NCBI GenBank assembly: GCA_002803225.1
Contig: NXFV01001893.1
Coordinates: 1 to 54,048, forward strand
Length of the DNA: 54,048 bases
DNA from: Gamarada debralockiae
Lineage: Eukaryota > Ascomycota > Leotiomycetes > Helotiales > Hyphodiscaceae
Reading direction: 5' to 3'
The notes beneath the pieces were generated by a model that saw only the letters and a program-made list of their open reading frames with translations, made no database searches and was not told where the DNA came from. The position numbers were made by a program, and so were the translations under genes. Below, in pieces: positions 33,827 to 44,176 of the stretch; positions within the stretch are counted from its first letter, which is position 1, and each line of letters begins with the position of its first letter.

Positions 33827-36390
33827 CTAACCTTCAAGCAACTGTTTTCTCTTCGCCTGATCCCTATGCAACTTCTTAAAAAAGGCATTACTCTCCCCCT
33901 TCCTCTTCTTTAACTCCTTATTCTTACTGCGATTCTGCTCCACATACGCCATGTCCTGACCGCCTGCTAACTCACTCAGCGTACCAGCAGTACGCCTCGC
34001 CTTCGCTTTCTTCTTCGCCTTCTTCTTATCCCCCAGATGAAACAAATCATCATTCTTCTCATCGTCCGAGAAGTCCTCATTATGTATCATGACGTTCTGG
34101 AGAAGTTCGCGACGTTCAGCAGGAGTGGAGAAGGCGAGTCCGGGAAGATTCCCGATGCCTTGGAGATGCGTGATTACTTTGAAGGCGTAGCCTTGGTCTA
34201 CGAGGAAGGCTTGGCGTTTCGAGGAGTAGAACATCTCTTCTGTGTCTTTTGAGACGAGGGAGTAGAAGAAGGCGTTAAATCCTTCGTCGTTTCTGCGTTT
34301 CGCTCGGAGGATACGACCAAGGCGTTGTGCTTCTTGACGACGAGATCCGTAGTGTGAGGAGATTTGGATGAGGCAGGTGGCTTCCGGAAGATCGAGGGAG
34401 GTGTCGCCAATCTTGGAGAGGAAGAGCGTGTTAATGTTTTCGTTATGTTGGAAGTTTTCGAGGATGCGAAGACGTTCGTTTTGTGCTGTGCCGCCGAAGA
34501 TGAAGGCTTTGTTCAACTTCTGGGCGTAGACGTGTAGAGCGTAGACGTTGTCTGAGAAGACGATGATTTTGTCGCCGCGACGTTCGTGATAGTCAATGAG
34601 GAATTGGCAGGCTTGGAATTTTCGGGGATTCATGGTATAAAGGAGCTGCTTCTTTCGTTTGCTTGCACGTAGGTATTCAGAGTAGAATTCTGTGGTCATT
34701 GGACACCAGACTTCAGCGCATTGCACTCGGGCAATGTGGCCTTGATCTGCGAGCTCCATCCAATTCGCCTCGTAGAGCTTGGGACCGATCAAGAAATTCA
34801 AATCCTCGATCTTGTCATCTTCTCGGAGAAGTGTGGCTGTCAATCCGAGCTTGGAATGGGTCTTGATAGACGATGTGACCTTTCGGAACATATGAGCGGG
34901 TACAACATGAACCTCATCAAGAATCATCAGACCCCATTCTCGGCTCTGAAGAAAGTCCATCATCTTCTGCGCATCGTATGATCGCTTTCCTGCTGCACTC
35001 ATCATGGGATACGTGGATACGATGATTCCGGCATTGCCCGTGAACCTATCCTTGTGATCAGAGGTGAAAATAGCAACGTCGGTTGGACCAATGTTTGACC
35101 ACTTCAAGAACTCTTGTCGCCATTGCACAGCAGACATAGAGCTTGTGCAAAGCACGATAACACTCTTCTTAATCGTGCACGCTGCTGTGATGCCCACCAG
35201 AGTCTTCCCGGCACCGCAAGGCAGAACGATGATGCCACTCTTTGCTCTGCCGTTACCGAACATCTTGCTCAAGCTCTTCTCCTGATAGCTCCGAATCTGC
35301 GCACTTGGTCTCAAGTCGATCTCCAGATTGGCATTTACTTCATCGTTTCGGAAATCATATTCTTCAAGAACGGGCAAACCCAGCTCCAAGCATCGCTTCT
35401 GAACGGATTCTACGCCATGATCAGCAATCTCGAAGGCATGGACTGCATCCGCATCATCGTCATCATCGTCCTCTTCATTCAGAGTGGCGAATATGTCTTC
35501 TTGTGTGACGTTCTCAGCCTCGGATGGCCTTTTACCAGCCTTTGGATCTGTTGCCTGTTGAGCGACTCCTGCAGCAGTCTTGGTACCAGGAATGACGAGA
35601 CCACCCAGCTTGGGAGCTGCAGTTGTGGTGATATCCTCCGCGCCTTGAACTCGTAGAGGGCCTATAACCTCATCCTTCAGCAGCCGCTGCAACATCTCGG
35701 GGTCCGAGCTTTCCACAAAATGCTTGGTATTCTTCAACACCAGCTTGACCTTTCCATAGCTATGCGTGCAGCTTGTGATGAATTCTTTAATGTTATCGGG
35801 TATGGGTACCTTGGATAATCGGTCCAGAACATTTATGATATCCTTCGGATCCAGGCCCACAGACACTGCCGCATACAGACTATGTGGTGTCAAACCATAT
35901 TCATGGAGGAAGCTCGGTCGGGATATAGGTTCAGCGATGGTCGTCAAGAAATCTTGCGCATGCGTCGACAGTGGCGAGAAACTCTCGAGGATGATTCGCG
36001 CCTTATTCGGATCGATCCACAGCGGACGATTATCGTGATCAGGCTTCAGGTTGAGGTATGAGAAATCGCTGGTCCCAAAATGATGGCTCGCAGAGTCTCT
36101 GCCTCGAATTGCGCCGCTCGTTCTCTTCGCATTGTATTTGTCGATCGAGAACTTTTCTATATTCTTCTTGATGGTCTCCTTCTCGCCTTCGCTTCGACTG
36201 TCCTCGCCCTCAGAGTATTCATCGCTGCTGCTGAGACTCTGAGGAGTTGAAGGACCTGGAGTCGACGCTTCAGACGCTTTGCCTGCCTTTGTTCCTCCTC
36301 GAGCACCTAGAATTTTGTTAGTTATCATACCCTGGTTGGTAAAGCAAATGGAAAGCTCATACTTGATGAAGCTTTCCTCTTGGCAGGCAT
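33827..36390 (-). CDS. SSL2: TFIIH DNA helicase/translocase XPB (Ssl2/Rad25)
   Basis: ATP-dependent 3'-5' translocase of TFIIH, needed for promoter opening by RNA polymerase II and for nucleotide excision repair. Exon 1 (36363-36390, 28 bases) encodes MPAKRKASS; a 56-base intron follows; exon 2 (33827-36306) completes 835 residues, close to yeast Ssl2. The N-terminal domain lies at about residues 70-330, followed by a long acidic stretch ([12 protein letters not shown]). Motif I is LPCGAGKT (near residue 370), motif II DEVH, motif [14 protein letters not shown]. The second RecA domain has [15 protein letters not shown] and [21 protein letters not shown] (motifs V and VI). A basic Lys-rich tail ends [10 protein letters not shown]. 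The upstream open frame before 36390 is not used: splicing of the GTATGAG site restores the known N-terminus. Essential gene, looks intact, and is divergent with the CHY gene. Confidence 0.96.
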
Positions 36391-36665
36391 CTGGACGGTG
36401 TTCGACAGATGGGGGAAGACTTGGAAAGAAATTCGAATCTTCTGAGGCGAAGGCAGACGTTAAAAGTAGTTGATGAGGTTGATGGGTCATACGTTGGTGC
36501 TAACCGTATTGGGGTGTCTAAGCCGCGTGAACGATTTGATTTGCATAGCGGGAGTCGCGTGAATATTTTGATAGGAAACGTAAATTTGCAATCTTCAACT
36601 TTTAAATCTCCAAAGAAGAAGAAGAAGAAGACAACTTCAAATTTGGTGTTCTCAGATTCCCCACA
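36391..36665. promoter_or_regulatory. Shared divergent promoter, SSL2 and CHY zinc protein
   Basis: Only 275 bases separate the two start codons, so both promoters must lie here. A purine run (AAGAAGAAGAAGAAGAAG) occurs at about 36616-36633, close to the CHY start. I see no TATA box. Confidence 0.6.
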
Positions 36666-37246
36666 ATGTGGTGAGTTGAAGCTTGTGTGGTCAAAGGGTG
36701 TGTGTTCAAAGCTCATGGCATTTCAGCAAACACATACTCAACGCGCAAGTCTCAATCCGATCTCCATGCTGCACGTGTGCCCCATCTTCCCGCCCAAGAT
36801 TCTGCCTCTGACAACCCACCAGGTCGAAAATGGTTCGACTGTGCAGAATGCCACCTAGAGACCGAAGACCATCCTCTCCTCCAAAAAACTGAAATGGTAT
36901 ACCCCACCTTCCCTTCCGCTTCCCCTGCGCCGTCCTCCCTTACCCCCCTTCCACCTACCTCAACCCTCTTCCTCTTCCAACCAGCTAACGAACCCACAAG
37001 ACATTCGCCTGCAAAAAATGCCGCAAAGCCTTCCGAAAAGACGCCCAAGAATTCGAAGAGTCCGACGAGTACTGTCCGCACTGCGACAACCACTTCGTGA
37101 TCGATGCTGTTACACCGAAGCCAATGTTGAAGTTCGAGGGTGAGGATGCAAGGGTAGATAGTAGGATGTTGAAGGATGAGAGAGTGAGGCAGGAGGAGGC
37201 GAGGACGATTTTTGATGTTAAGGAGGCTCCTAACAAACTTGGCTGA
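36666..37246 (+). CDS. Small CHY-type zinc-binding protein
   Basis: Conserved ascomycete protein that begins MCKHILNAQVSIRSPCC. I read four exons: 36666-36670 (only five bases, ATGTG), 36727-36776, 36823-36896 and 37001-37246, for 124 residues. The exons give CRKWFDCAECHLETEDHPLL, then FACKKCRKAFRKD, then DEYCPHCDNHFVID. The Cys and His pairs form a zinc cluster of the CHY finger type, as in Hot13-like proteins. The tail is charged and ends KEAPNKLG. Function is unknown; a redox or protein-binding role would be by analogy. The other long open frame here (36687-37100) is an artefact: it reads through three introns and loses the Cys pairs. Every splice restores family residues, which supports the five-base exon. 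Confidence 0.8.
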
Positions 37247-37556
37247 GGGGAGCTTATGCTGGAGAGCTTTGGATGGGAACTTGGGTTTGATATTAGCGGC
37301 ATGGATGACACCATGAACATACCGAGGGACGAGGAGTTTGATGTTGGACTTAGAGGCGCAGAGGGTTGGGAAGTATCATGGACTAGAAGTTTGGTAAGGC
37401 TGTTCCTGGATGGATTGTTGTTCAGCAGAAGATACCTCAGATCGATGATGGAATAGACAGAAGACACATTGAAAGAGCAAGTCTCAGGTTCATCGCTCAT
37501 TGCTATAGTACAGAGGCTCTATTCCACGATGCAGAATTAACGAAATCATGACCCAT
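37247..37556. other. Convergent gap, CHY protein and PRE6
   Basis: 310 bases holding both 3' ends. The minus-strand open frame 36985-37500 spanning it is antisense and not supported. Confidence 0.5.
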
Positions 37557-38558
37557 CTAAGCATCCCCTCCGGGTCTGATGGCTGCAGTGCCAGTACCAG
37601 GTGTTCGGCCCGTCTTCTTCTTCGCTGCTTCCTCAGCCTTTTCCTGATCAATGTCCTTCACGTACGTCTCAATATCTTCCACTGGCAACATCTCAATCAG
37701 CTTGCCTGGTGCCATGATCGCGATCTCAATGTTCTTTGCTCCGGTTTGTACGACCTCCAGTAATGACTTGATAGTCAACTTGATGGTTGCTTCGCGATCC
37801 ATGTCGTCTTTGTGGTTTCGCTCGAGGAACTCGCGGACCGTCTTGCTTGATCTGCCGATGGCGTTTGCCTTCCTAAACACCCGTTAGCCCCATCCCAAAA
37901 TTATAAAGCAGTGTAAACATACCAAGCAGAATAGATACCCGAAGGCTCAGTCTGATACAATCTCGGCGTCTTATCATTCGGATCAAAGCCCACAATCAAC
38001 GTGCTAATACCAAACGGTCTCACACCACCACTCTGCGTATATCTCTGCTGAACCCCCGCCACATACTTCGTAATGTACTCAATGGTGACCGGATCCTCGA
38101 CTGTCAATCGATGGGATTGAGCTTCTAATCTCGCCTTGTCGACAAGGATTCGTGCATCGGCATTCAAACCGGCGAATGCGAGGCAGACGTGTGTATCGAT
38201 CAGTCCGATTTTTGAGGGAGTGATGCGGGTGTCTTGTAGCTTCATGGCGGATCGCTTCTCGCAGCCCAACACGACGATGTCGGCGCCTTTTACTCCTACA
38301 GCACATGTTCCTGTTTCTCCTTAGCTCGGGAGTGAGGTAGGTTGGAGGGTAGAATATACCTCGTTTGACGGCTTCGAGAGCGTATTCGACTTGGAAAACG
38401 TGTCCATCGGGACTGGAAGTGATGTTAGAGGTATGCTAAAGCTTCATTGTCGCTGTGAACTAACCTGAAGACTTGGATGTTGTTAGTTGAAGATCAACAA
38501 AGCTGTGGAACAGGAAGCTTAACTTACCGGAAAGAGCTCTGTCATATCCTGAAGCCAT
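37557..38558 (-). CDS. PRE6: 20S proteasome subunit alpha-4 (PRE6/PSMA7)
   Basis: Non-catalytic outer-ring subunit of the 20S proteasome. Five exons: 38528-38558, 38465-38471, 38360-38412, 37923-38310 and 37557-37872, giving 264 residues. The second exon is only seven bases (TCTTCAG on the coding strand) and supplies the codons of Val-Phe-Ser in [17 protein letters not shown]. This N-terminal signature, with [13 protein letters not shown], is characteristic of alpha subunits. Further alpha-4 blocks follow: [49 protein letters not shown] and [16 protein letters not shown]. The C-terminus ([19 protein letters not shown]) is a normal variable tail. Looks intact. The family is certain, and alpha-4 rather than another subunit is well supported by the N-terminus. 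Confidence 0.95.
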
Positions 38559-38871
38559 GACGAGTGATGATTCTAATCGAGGCTCAAGATTGGCTGCTGT
38601 CAGAGGATCTTGAGGCGAAGTTGGGAGGTGCGAAGTTCTGGGGATGAAGAGGTGCTGTTGAGCTTGATTGTTTGAGGTAGGCTGCATCGCGTACGAAGCC
38701 GCGAGAGCTTCAACAGTCACGTGAGTCACTAGCCACCGCTTTGGCGCCACAGCAAGGCTGAGTTCTGATCTTAAAGCCGATGAATATGCCGTTGCCGATG
38801 AACGAATTCGTAGTCCCCGCTTCACACTTTCTGTTTCTTTGAAGCCATTGGATTCAACATTGGCTTTCGCA
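38559..38871. promoter_or_regulatory. Shared divergent promoter, PRE6 and D-2-hydroxyacid dehydrogenase
   Basis: 313 bases between the two start codons. A palindromic TCACGTGA E-box lies at 38716-38724. On the minus strand AAAGCGGTGGCT (about 38729-38741) partly resembles the proteasome-associated element GGTGGCAAA (six of nine core bases), and TTTGGCGCC lies beside it. These matches are suggestive only. Confidence 0.35.
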
Positions 38872-40554
38872 ATGGCAAGCCGATCAAGATTCGCTCTTGC
38901 CTTGTGCAGAGCTCGATTTGCCCCTACCATATCCGCAAGACCTTTATACCCTTTATCACAACTTCGATACCAAAGTACCGCAAGTACAGACGACACAGAG
39001 AAACCAACCAGCAGTCCCAAGACAATTGCATTTACTTCCGTAACCTACCCCGAAATAAAACGAAACCCAAAATTTGCGGAGATCTCAGGAGATCACATCA
39101 AGTTTTTCAAAGACTTACTTGGGAAAGAATCTGCAGTCATAGACGGCGTGACGAAAGATGCAACAGACGACATCGAGCCTTTCAACGGCGACTGGATGCG
39201 CAAATATCGGGGCCATACAAAACTCGTCCTGAAGCCAGGATCAACGGAGGAAGTCAGCAAGATCCTGAAATACTGCAATGAGAATATGTTGGCTGTTGTG
39301 CCGCAAGGAGGAAATTCCGGATTAGTGGGAGGATCGGTGCCGGTTTTTGATGAGATTGTTATCAACATGAGTCGGATGAACGAGATTCGATCTTTTGATG
39401 AGGTTTCGGGAACGTTGGTTGTGGATGCGGGGTGTATTTTGGAGGTTGTCGATAATTATTTGGGAGAGAAGGGACATATTTTCCCATTGGATTTGGGTGC
39501 GAAGGGGTCTTGTCATATTGGTGGAAATGTTGCTACGAATGCTGGTGGGCTGCGATTGCTGCGATATGGAAGTTTGCATGGAAATGTGCTGGGTATTGAG
39601 GCGGTGCTGCCAGATGGAACGATTGTCGACGACCTCTCGAAATTACGGAAGAACAATACTGGATACGACCTGAAGCAGCTGTTTATTGGCGCAGAAGGCA
39701 CGATCGGAATCATTACTGGAGTCTCAGTTCTTTGCCCGCAACGATCAAAAGCCATCAACGTCGCATTTCTCGGTCTCGAGTCCTACGAGAAGGTTCAGAA
39801 AGCTTTCCAAGAAGCAAAGGGCCAACTTTCTGAGATTCTCTCTGCGTTTGAGCTCATGGATAGTCACAGCCAGGAGTTGGTTCATCAAGTCACGAAGAAT
39901 AAGAAGCCATTGGAAGGCGAGCACCCCTTTTACTGCCTGATCGAGACTAGTGGTTCGAATTCAGAACATGACAACGAGAAGCTAGAGAAGTTCCTCGAGG
40001 ATGTGATGGAGAAGGACGTCGTTTCGGATGGAGTTGTGGCTCAGGACGAGACGCAAGTTAAGTCGCTATGGGGCTGGCGAGAAGGTATTCCAGAGTGTCT
40101 TGGTCACTGGGGAGGCGTCTACAAGTACGATTTGTCGATACCAATCTCAGAACTCTACTCCTTAGTCGAAGAGACTCAAGAAAAGATCAAGGAAGCCGGC
40201 CTCATGGGCGATGATGACAAGCATCCCGTCGTCGATGTTGTGGGATACGGCCACATGGGTGATTCGAATCTCCACCTTAACGTTGCGGTACGACGATATG
40301 ATAAAGAGGTCGAGAAAGCCCTTGAGCCTTTTGTATACGAATGGATTGCGAAGCGAAATGGAAGTATCAGCGCTGAACACGGACTAGGTCTGGCGAAGAA
40401 GAATTATATCGGATACAGCAGGAATGGTACCATGATCAGGTTGATGAAGCAAATTAAGAATCTATTTGATCCGGTAAGTCTTTCCTCTTCAGCTTGCTTG
40501 AATCCCGCTGACAAGTCGTAGAATGGAATCATGAATCCATACAAATACGTATAG
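38872..40554 (+). CDS. Mitochondrial FAD-linked D-2-hydroxyglutarate / D-lactate dehydrogenase (Dld2/D2HGDH type)
   Basis: Oxidises D-2-hydroxyacids and passes electrons on in mitochondria. Exon 1 (38872-40473) and a short last exon (40522-40554, NGIMNPYKYV) give 544 residues. The first 40 residues are Arg- and Ala-rich without acidic residues, a mitochondrial presequence. An in-frame Met 11 codons upstream at 38839 is possible. The FAD_binding_4 motif is QGGNSGLVGGS (residues 145-155), then CHIGGNVATNAGGLRLLRYG and GAEGTIGIITG. The C-terminal FAD-oxidase domain has YGHMGDSNLHLN (metal and substrate His) and SISAEHGLG-KK. This sequence type is D2HGDH/Dld2 rather than cytochrome-linked Dld1. 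A read-through of the last intron would add 16 residues and a stop (SSSACLNPADKS), so splicing is required for the standard C-terminus. Looks intact. Confidence 0.94.
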
Positions 40555-41128
40555 ATTGTATATCATTGATTCTCTGTAGATATACCAAATACAAAGTACA
40601 TATCTTGGCATTTTACCTTCTTGCAATATTTTGAGCCATACAGGTTCCAGACCCAGCTTCGAGCGCCTGTTGTTCAAGTGGATCCTCTTCCTGAATGACC
40701 CCACTTTATTTCATCTGCCCTGGGGCCCAATCTTCACTTGAACTGGTGGCTTGAATGGGGTGCCTGTCCTGAATATTCATGTTTCCAATTGATCCAATAC
40801 GTCAAGAAGACCCCTGGATATGAAACCTGTTCTGAAAAGTACATACCCCAATGATCTCTGCCTACGGAAAAAGGGGCTCCGGCTATTGGGGCGTCTCCTT
40901 AGTAATCTGGGGTAAGTCTATCCAACAACTTTTACTGGCGGCAGCAATCACCGCAATGTGGGGAGACGAAGCTTGGCCAATCGCAGGCTAGAATCGCGAC
41001 GAACAGTTCATCGCGCATATTCTAAAAATCATCCAAAGCATTGAAAGAAGAACACGCAGCACAAGACAGCGCAATTGCAAAAACAATACTCCAAACAATG
41101 TCTACTCAACCCATCTGAGGTCCACAAT
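40555..41128. other. Intergenic region
   Basis: 3' end of the dehydrogenase and promoter of the next gene. No other gene or repeat seen. Confidence 0.5.
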
Positions 41129-42511
41129 ATGGCAACGGAATCTACCCCCACTGGATCAACATCAAAACAGCATCTGGCATTCAACCCCACCTTGCCCAAG
41201 TCCAAAAGCTCTCAATCTGTGCCTGATTCTACCAGACGCCATTCCCTACCCCTTCATTTCCTCCCTCCTTCCCTCTGGAGCGCCAATACGTCGTCCGCGA
41301 GTCTTGTTGAGTCCGAAGAAGCTGCTCGCGGAGAACACATCCTTGACGAAGCAACCGTCGCCCACCGCATCTCTGCCCTCCGCCAGCTCAACGGCGCAAC
41401 CCGCTCTCGACACCGCTATGCAAAGTCAACCGGTGCACGCAACAGCACCTTCTCCCAACCCGTAATCGTACGAACCTACTCCGGCGCAGCCCGACCTCGC
41501 TCCTCCCAACAGCGCCACATCATAGCAGCGAAAAAAGAGCATGGGCTGGCGGCAATGACAAAAGGAAACATGGAGCTGAAACTGCCACCCGTCGAAGCAT
41601 TTAGCTTTAAGGGCATCATGGAGGAGATACGTCATGGTGTTGCGGAGGATTTGGAGCGTATTGCGGAGATTTGCGCGAGGTCTAAGTATAGTTTGAGTAA
41701 TCAGTATGAGGTGCATATGCCGCCGCATGGACGTGGGGAGCCGATACTGCAAACGGTGGGAGCGGGTGCAAACGCTGGCGGACCTACGTTGCAGGCTATT
41801 GGGTCTGATGATGAGGGGATACGGCATGTTGAGAGGAGGAGGGGTGGGAGACGAACGAAATCTGCGGCGTATGGGACGTTGGAAACCATCATGTCGTCGT
41901 CGAGGTCTTCGGATGAGGATAAATCGAAGAAGAAACCTGCTGCTGTAATAGCTGAAGAGGTTCGAGGACGAGCTGCGAAGAAAGAACTCTCGCCGTCGAA
42001 GAAGGTTGTTCAGGAGGAGGCTGTCGAGGCGGAATCTGCACCACAAAGACCCGCAAAACATGTTCGGTCCAAGTCAGCTTCGTTTGCTTCAATGATCATC
42101 GACAACGCGCAAGGCTTCAAGCAGGATGCAACCTCCCATGTCATCTCACCGACATCACTCATCAGCGAACCTGCGCGGCCCCAGACATCGACTGCAGATA
42201 TTGAAAACGCGCCCGCATTTGATGAGCTTGGTCCTTTCACATCACCCAGCCTGCAGACTTTGATGTCACCCAAGCCTTCTATGATACGAAACGAGTCTAG
42301 AGCATCCACTCTACTTCCAGAGCCAGAAGAACGACCTTCGATTTTGGGAAGTCTTAGTTCTTGGTTACCTTGGAGCAGATCTACTGCATCGTTTAGAGGC
42401 AGCTTTCAAGGAAGGGAGCGGAGTGCATCGCATGCAGAAGGAAGCTTGAGGGAGCTGCTGAAGGCAACAGATTTTGATAAAAAGGGCAAAGGGGTTGATC
42501 GCTCTGGCTAA
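41129..42511 (+). CDS. Conserved hypothetical protein, Ser-rich and disordered
   Basis: Single exon, 460 residues from the Met of MATESTPTGSTSKQ; an upstream in-frame Met at 41075 is a weaker choice. The N-terminal 60 residues are Ser/Pro-rich. The only segment that looks folded is about residues 150-205, with MELKLPPVEAFSFKGIMEEI then AEDLERIAEICARSKYSLSNQYEVH, a helix-rich motif. The remainder is low-complexity: an Arg-rich patch (HVERRRGGRRTKS), an SSRSSDEDKSKKKP block, a long Ala/Glu/Lys region, and SILGSLSSWLPWSRSTASF before the end. Basic-plus-Ser stretches (RSKSASF, RNESRAS) look like kinase sites. I recognise no domain name. Such proteins are often cytoskeletal, septal or signalling scaffolds, but that is a guess. 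Confidence 0.8.
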   Translation: MATESTPTGSTSKQHLAFNPTLPKSKSSQSVPDSTRRHSLPLHFLPPSLWSANTSSASLVESEEAARGEHILDEATVAHRISALRQLNGATRSRHRYAKSTGARNSTFSQPVIVRTYSGAARPRSSQQRHIIAAKKEHGLAAMTKGNMELKLPPVEAFSFKGIMEEIRHGVAEDLERIAEICARSKYSLSNQYEVHMPPHGRGEPILQTVGAGANAGGPTLQAIGSDDEGIRHVERRRGGRRTKSAAYGTLETIMSSSRSSDEDKSKKKPAAVIAEEVRGRAAKKELSPSKKVVQEEAVEAESAPQRPAKHVRSKSASFASMIIDNAQGFKQDATSHVISPTSLISEPARPQTSTADIENAPAFDELGPFTSPSLQTLMSPKPSMIRNESRASTLLPEPEERPSILGSLSSWLPWSRSTASFRGSFQGRERSASHAEGSLRELLKATDFDKKGKGVDRSG

Positions 42512-42725
42512 CATGATGACCATGAACTCGTCTCTTCTCTGGACTTCTGGAATGCGCCGTCCAAGTACAGCCTTTGAAGTTCCATCAACACGACGAGTAT
42601 ACCCATCCATGTATCCCTTCAATCTCTTCGGTCCTCAGATTCTACGCAAACGGCCTGTCAGAATCGAATTGGCGTCGTCAGCTACCGCCGGCTCACCAAA
42701 CACGGGGACGTCAAAGTAAGACCCC

Positions 42726-43110
42726 TTGTTCATGCGAGGTAGACTTCATCCTAACCCTCGCAGTCTGTACTCTTCGAGGAAATACTCCGACTTCACGGTC
42801 GAGTGCCAAGGCAGAAGTTCAAAGTTCATCGAGCTGTGGTCTGTCTCCAGTCAAAGCCACTGGCTGCAGCTGTGGATGGGAAATTTAAGGCAAGTCTATC
42901 GACCTAAGTGTCTAATGGTCTCTTACTCACACTATAGCAGGAGGCTGTTGCGGGTGAGACCGACTGGAGGATGATGAACACGACGTCGTCGCGAACATGC
43001 TCAACTTCCTATACACCGCAACCTACCATGATGGTCGAAAAGCTACCCCTCTTGCCACCTCTACTGTAATCACTGATGATTATGACATATACATACAATT
43101 CGGCATGGGC
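42726..43110 (+). pseudogene. BTB/POZ-domain fragment, forward copy
   Basis: Reads RKYSDFTVECQGRSSKFIELWSV, matching the early BTB block SGKYSDL-V-CGGKEFKVHR. Then, after frame changes, EDDEHDVVANMLNFLYTATY at 42970-43035 and STVITDDYDIYIQF near 43060-43100, the later block (YLYT-DY, ADKYDI). At least two frameshifts are needed. A second BTB fragment lies next to it on the opposite strand. Confidence 0.6.
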
Positions 43111-43196
43111 AGGATACGTCCCGCATCCCTCAGCGATATCGAAGAAAGAACGGAAAGCCATTGCATCTTCGTCTTCTCCGGCCGGGATAGGGATAA

Positions 43197-43232
43197 GATC
43201 GGCTGCACGATCGGCTGCACGATCGGCTGCAG
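43197..43232 (+). repeat. 12-base tandem repeat, three copies
   Basis: GATCGGCTGCAC twice, then GATCGGCTGCAG. It lies between the two BTB fragments and encodes repeated IGCT on the plus strand. Too short for any array type; probably slippage in a dead region. Confidence 0.8.
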
Positions 43233-43275
43233 CGTATGCAGTTCTTCATTAGTTGCATTACCGGCAGTGACGCAC

Positions 43276-43635
43276 TCAGAACGTCGAAGTTATCTCCTCC
43301 TTCTCCATGCAAAGGCTGACGAACTCGCCTCTATCTATCAGTTGTTTCGCATGCTCGCCAGCAGTCTTAATAGCAACATTCTTGAGGAGTCGATCTTTGT
43401 TAACTGTCTCCTCATACAATAACTTGAGGCGGGCGATAAAGGATGCACTGTTCCATTCGTCGACAACGACCTCCTCGTACTTCTTCTTCGCCAGCTCTTT
43501 GAGAGGTTTGAATGTCGTATTTGTCGGTAATGACGTAGGCCTTGGCATCAATGAGGAGAGCAGCATGGTTCAAATCCGCCTCCATTGCTGCGGTGGAAGC
43601 CGGGGCGAAGAGTTAGAGCTTAGAGACAAATTCTA
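43276..43635 (-). pseudogene. BTB/POZ-domain protein fragment, reverse copy
   Basis: Minus-strand frame reads ALLIDAKAYVITDKYDI (about 43530-43590) and then, in the next frame, FKPLKELAKKKYEEVVVDEW, followed by LKLLYEETVNKDRLLKNVAI and IDRGEFVSLCMEKEEI. This is the distal BTB half and the region after it that normally follows ALADKYDI-LKELA. A one-base shift falls between KYDI and PLKEL. No BTB start is present on this strand. With the forward copy to the left, the locus looks like an inverted or rearranged pair of one gene family. Confidence 0.65.
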
Positions 43636-43639
43636 CTGC

Positions 43640-44176
43640 AACTACTGCTGAATCTCTTTCAATTAAGCGCGGGTGATGGCAAAGAGGATGGAGTGGAGAT
43701 TGGGAAAGGCTTTGGGGTTCTCGGCACCTACATTCCCATGTTGTGGCAGAGTGAAATAGAATTTTACGATGTAATTTCACTTATGTAATCATTTGCCAAG
43801 CTTGTGGCTGTTCAGGACTGTTGCTGACGCTATCTAGCTTCTCTTGGCGATTGAGCAGAATTTCCTCGCGTGCTGATTGAGATACATATAGCTCTCATGG
43901 CTATAACGTACAACTTACAAAGAAAGCGTTAACCTCACTGTAACGAAATAATAACATTCCTCTCACGAGATATGTGGTTTTCTACTTGAGGATCAATTGT
44001 TGTGTGCCGTATACATCGCCACGCATATTAAGTATCACGTGAGTGCTGGAGTATTTGAGAAGATACTAGTAGTTAACAGAATAATAATGATTGACCACCT
44101 GCTCCCCTTGACCCTCTATAGCAGAGAGGGAATAAAAAAAAGATATTATATAAAAAGCAATTAATAGAATTGTTAT
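43640..44176. other. AT-rich gap between BTB and HNWD relics
   Basis: About 540 bases. Moderately AT-rich, with an A run near 44135-44145. No gene seen. Confidence 0.4.

Noticed and set aside
35114..35656. 180-codon plus-strand frame in SSL2
   Set aside because: Antisense to conserved helicase motifs.
36687..37100. 137-codon frame as the CHY gene product
   Set aside because: It reads through introns and loses the Cys pairs; the spliced frame ending at 37246 fits the family.
43197..43232. CRISPR-like short repeat
   Set aside because: Three contiguous 12-base units with no spacers in a eukaryotic pseudogene region; simple slippage.
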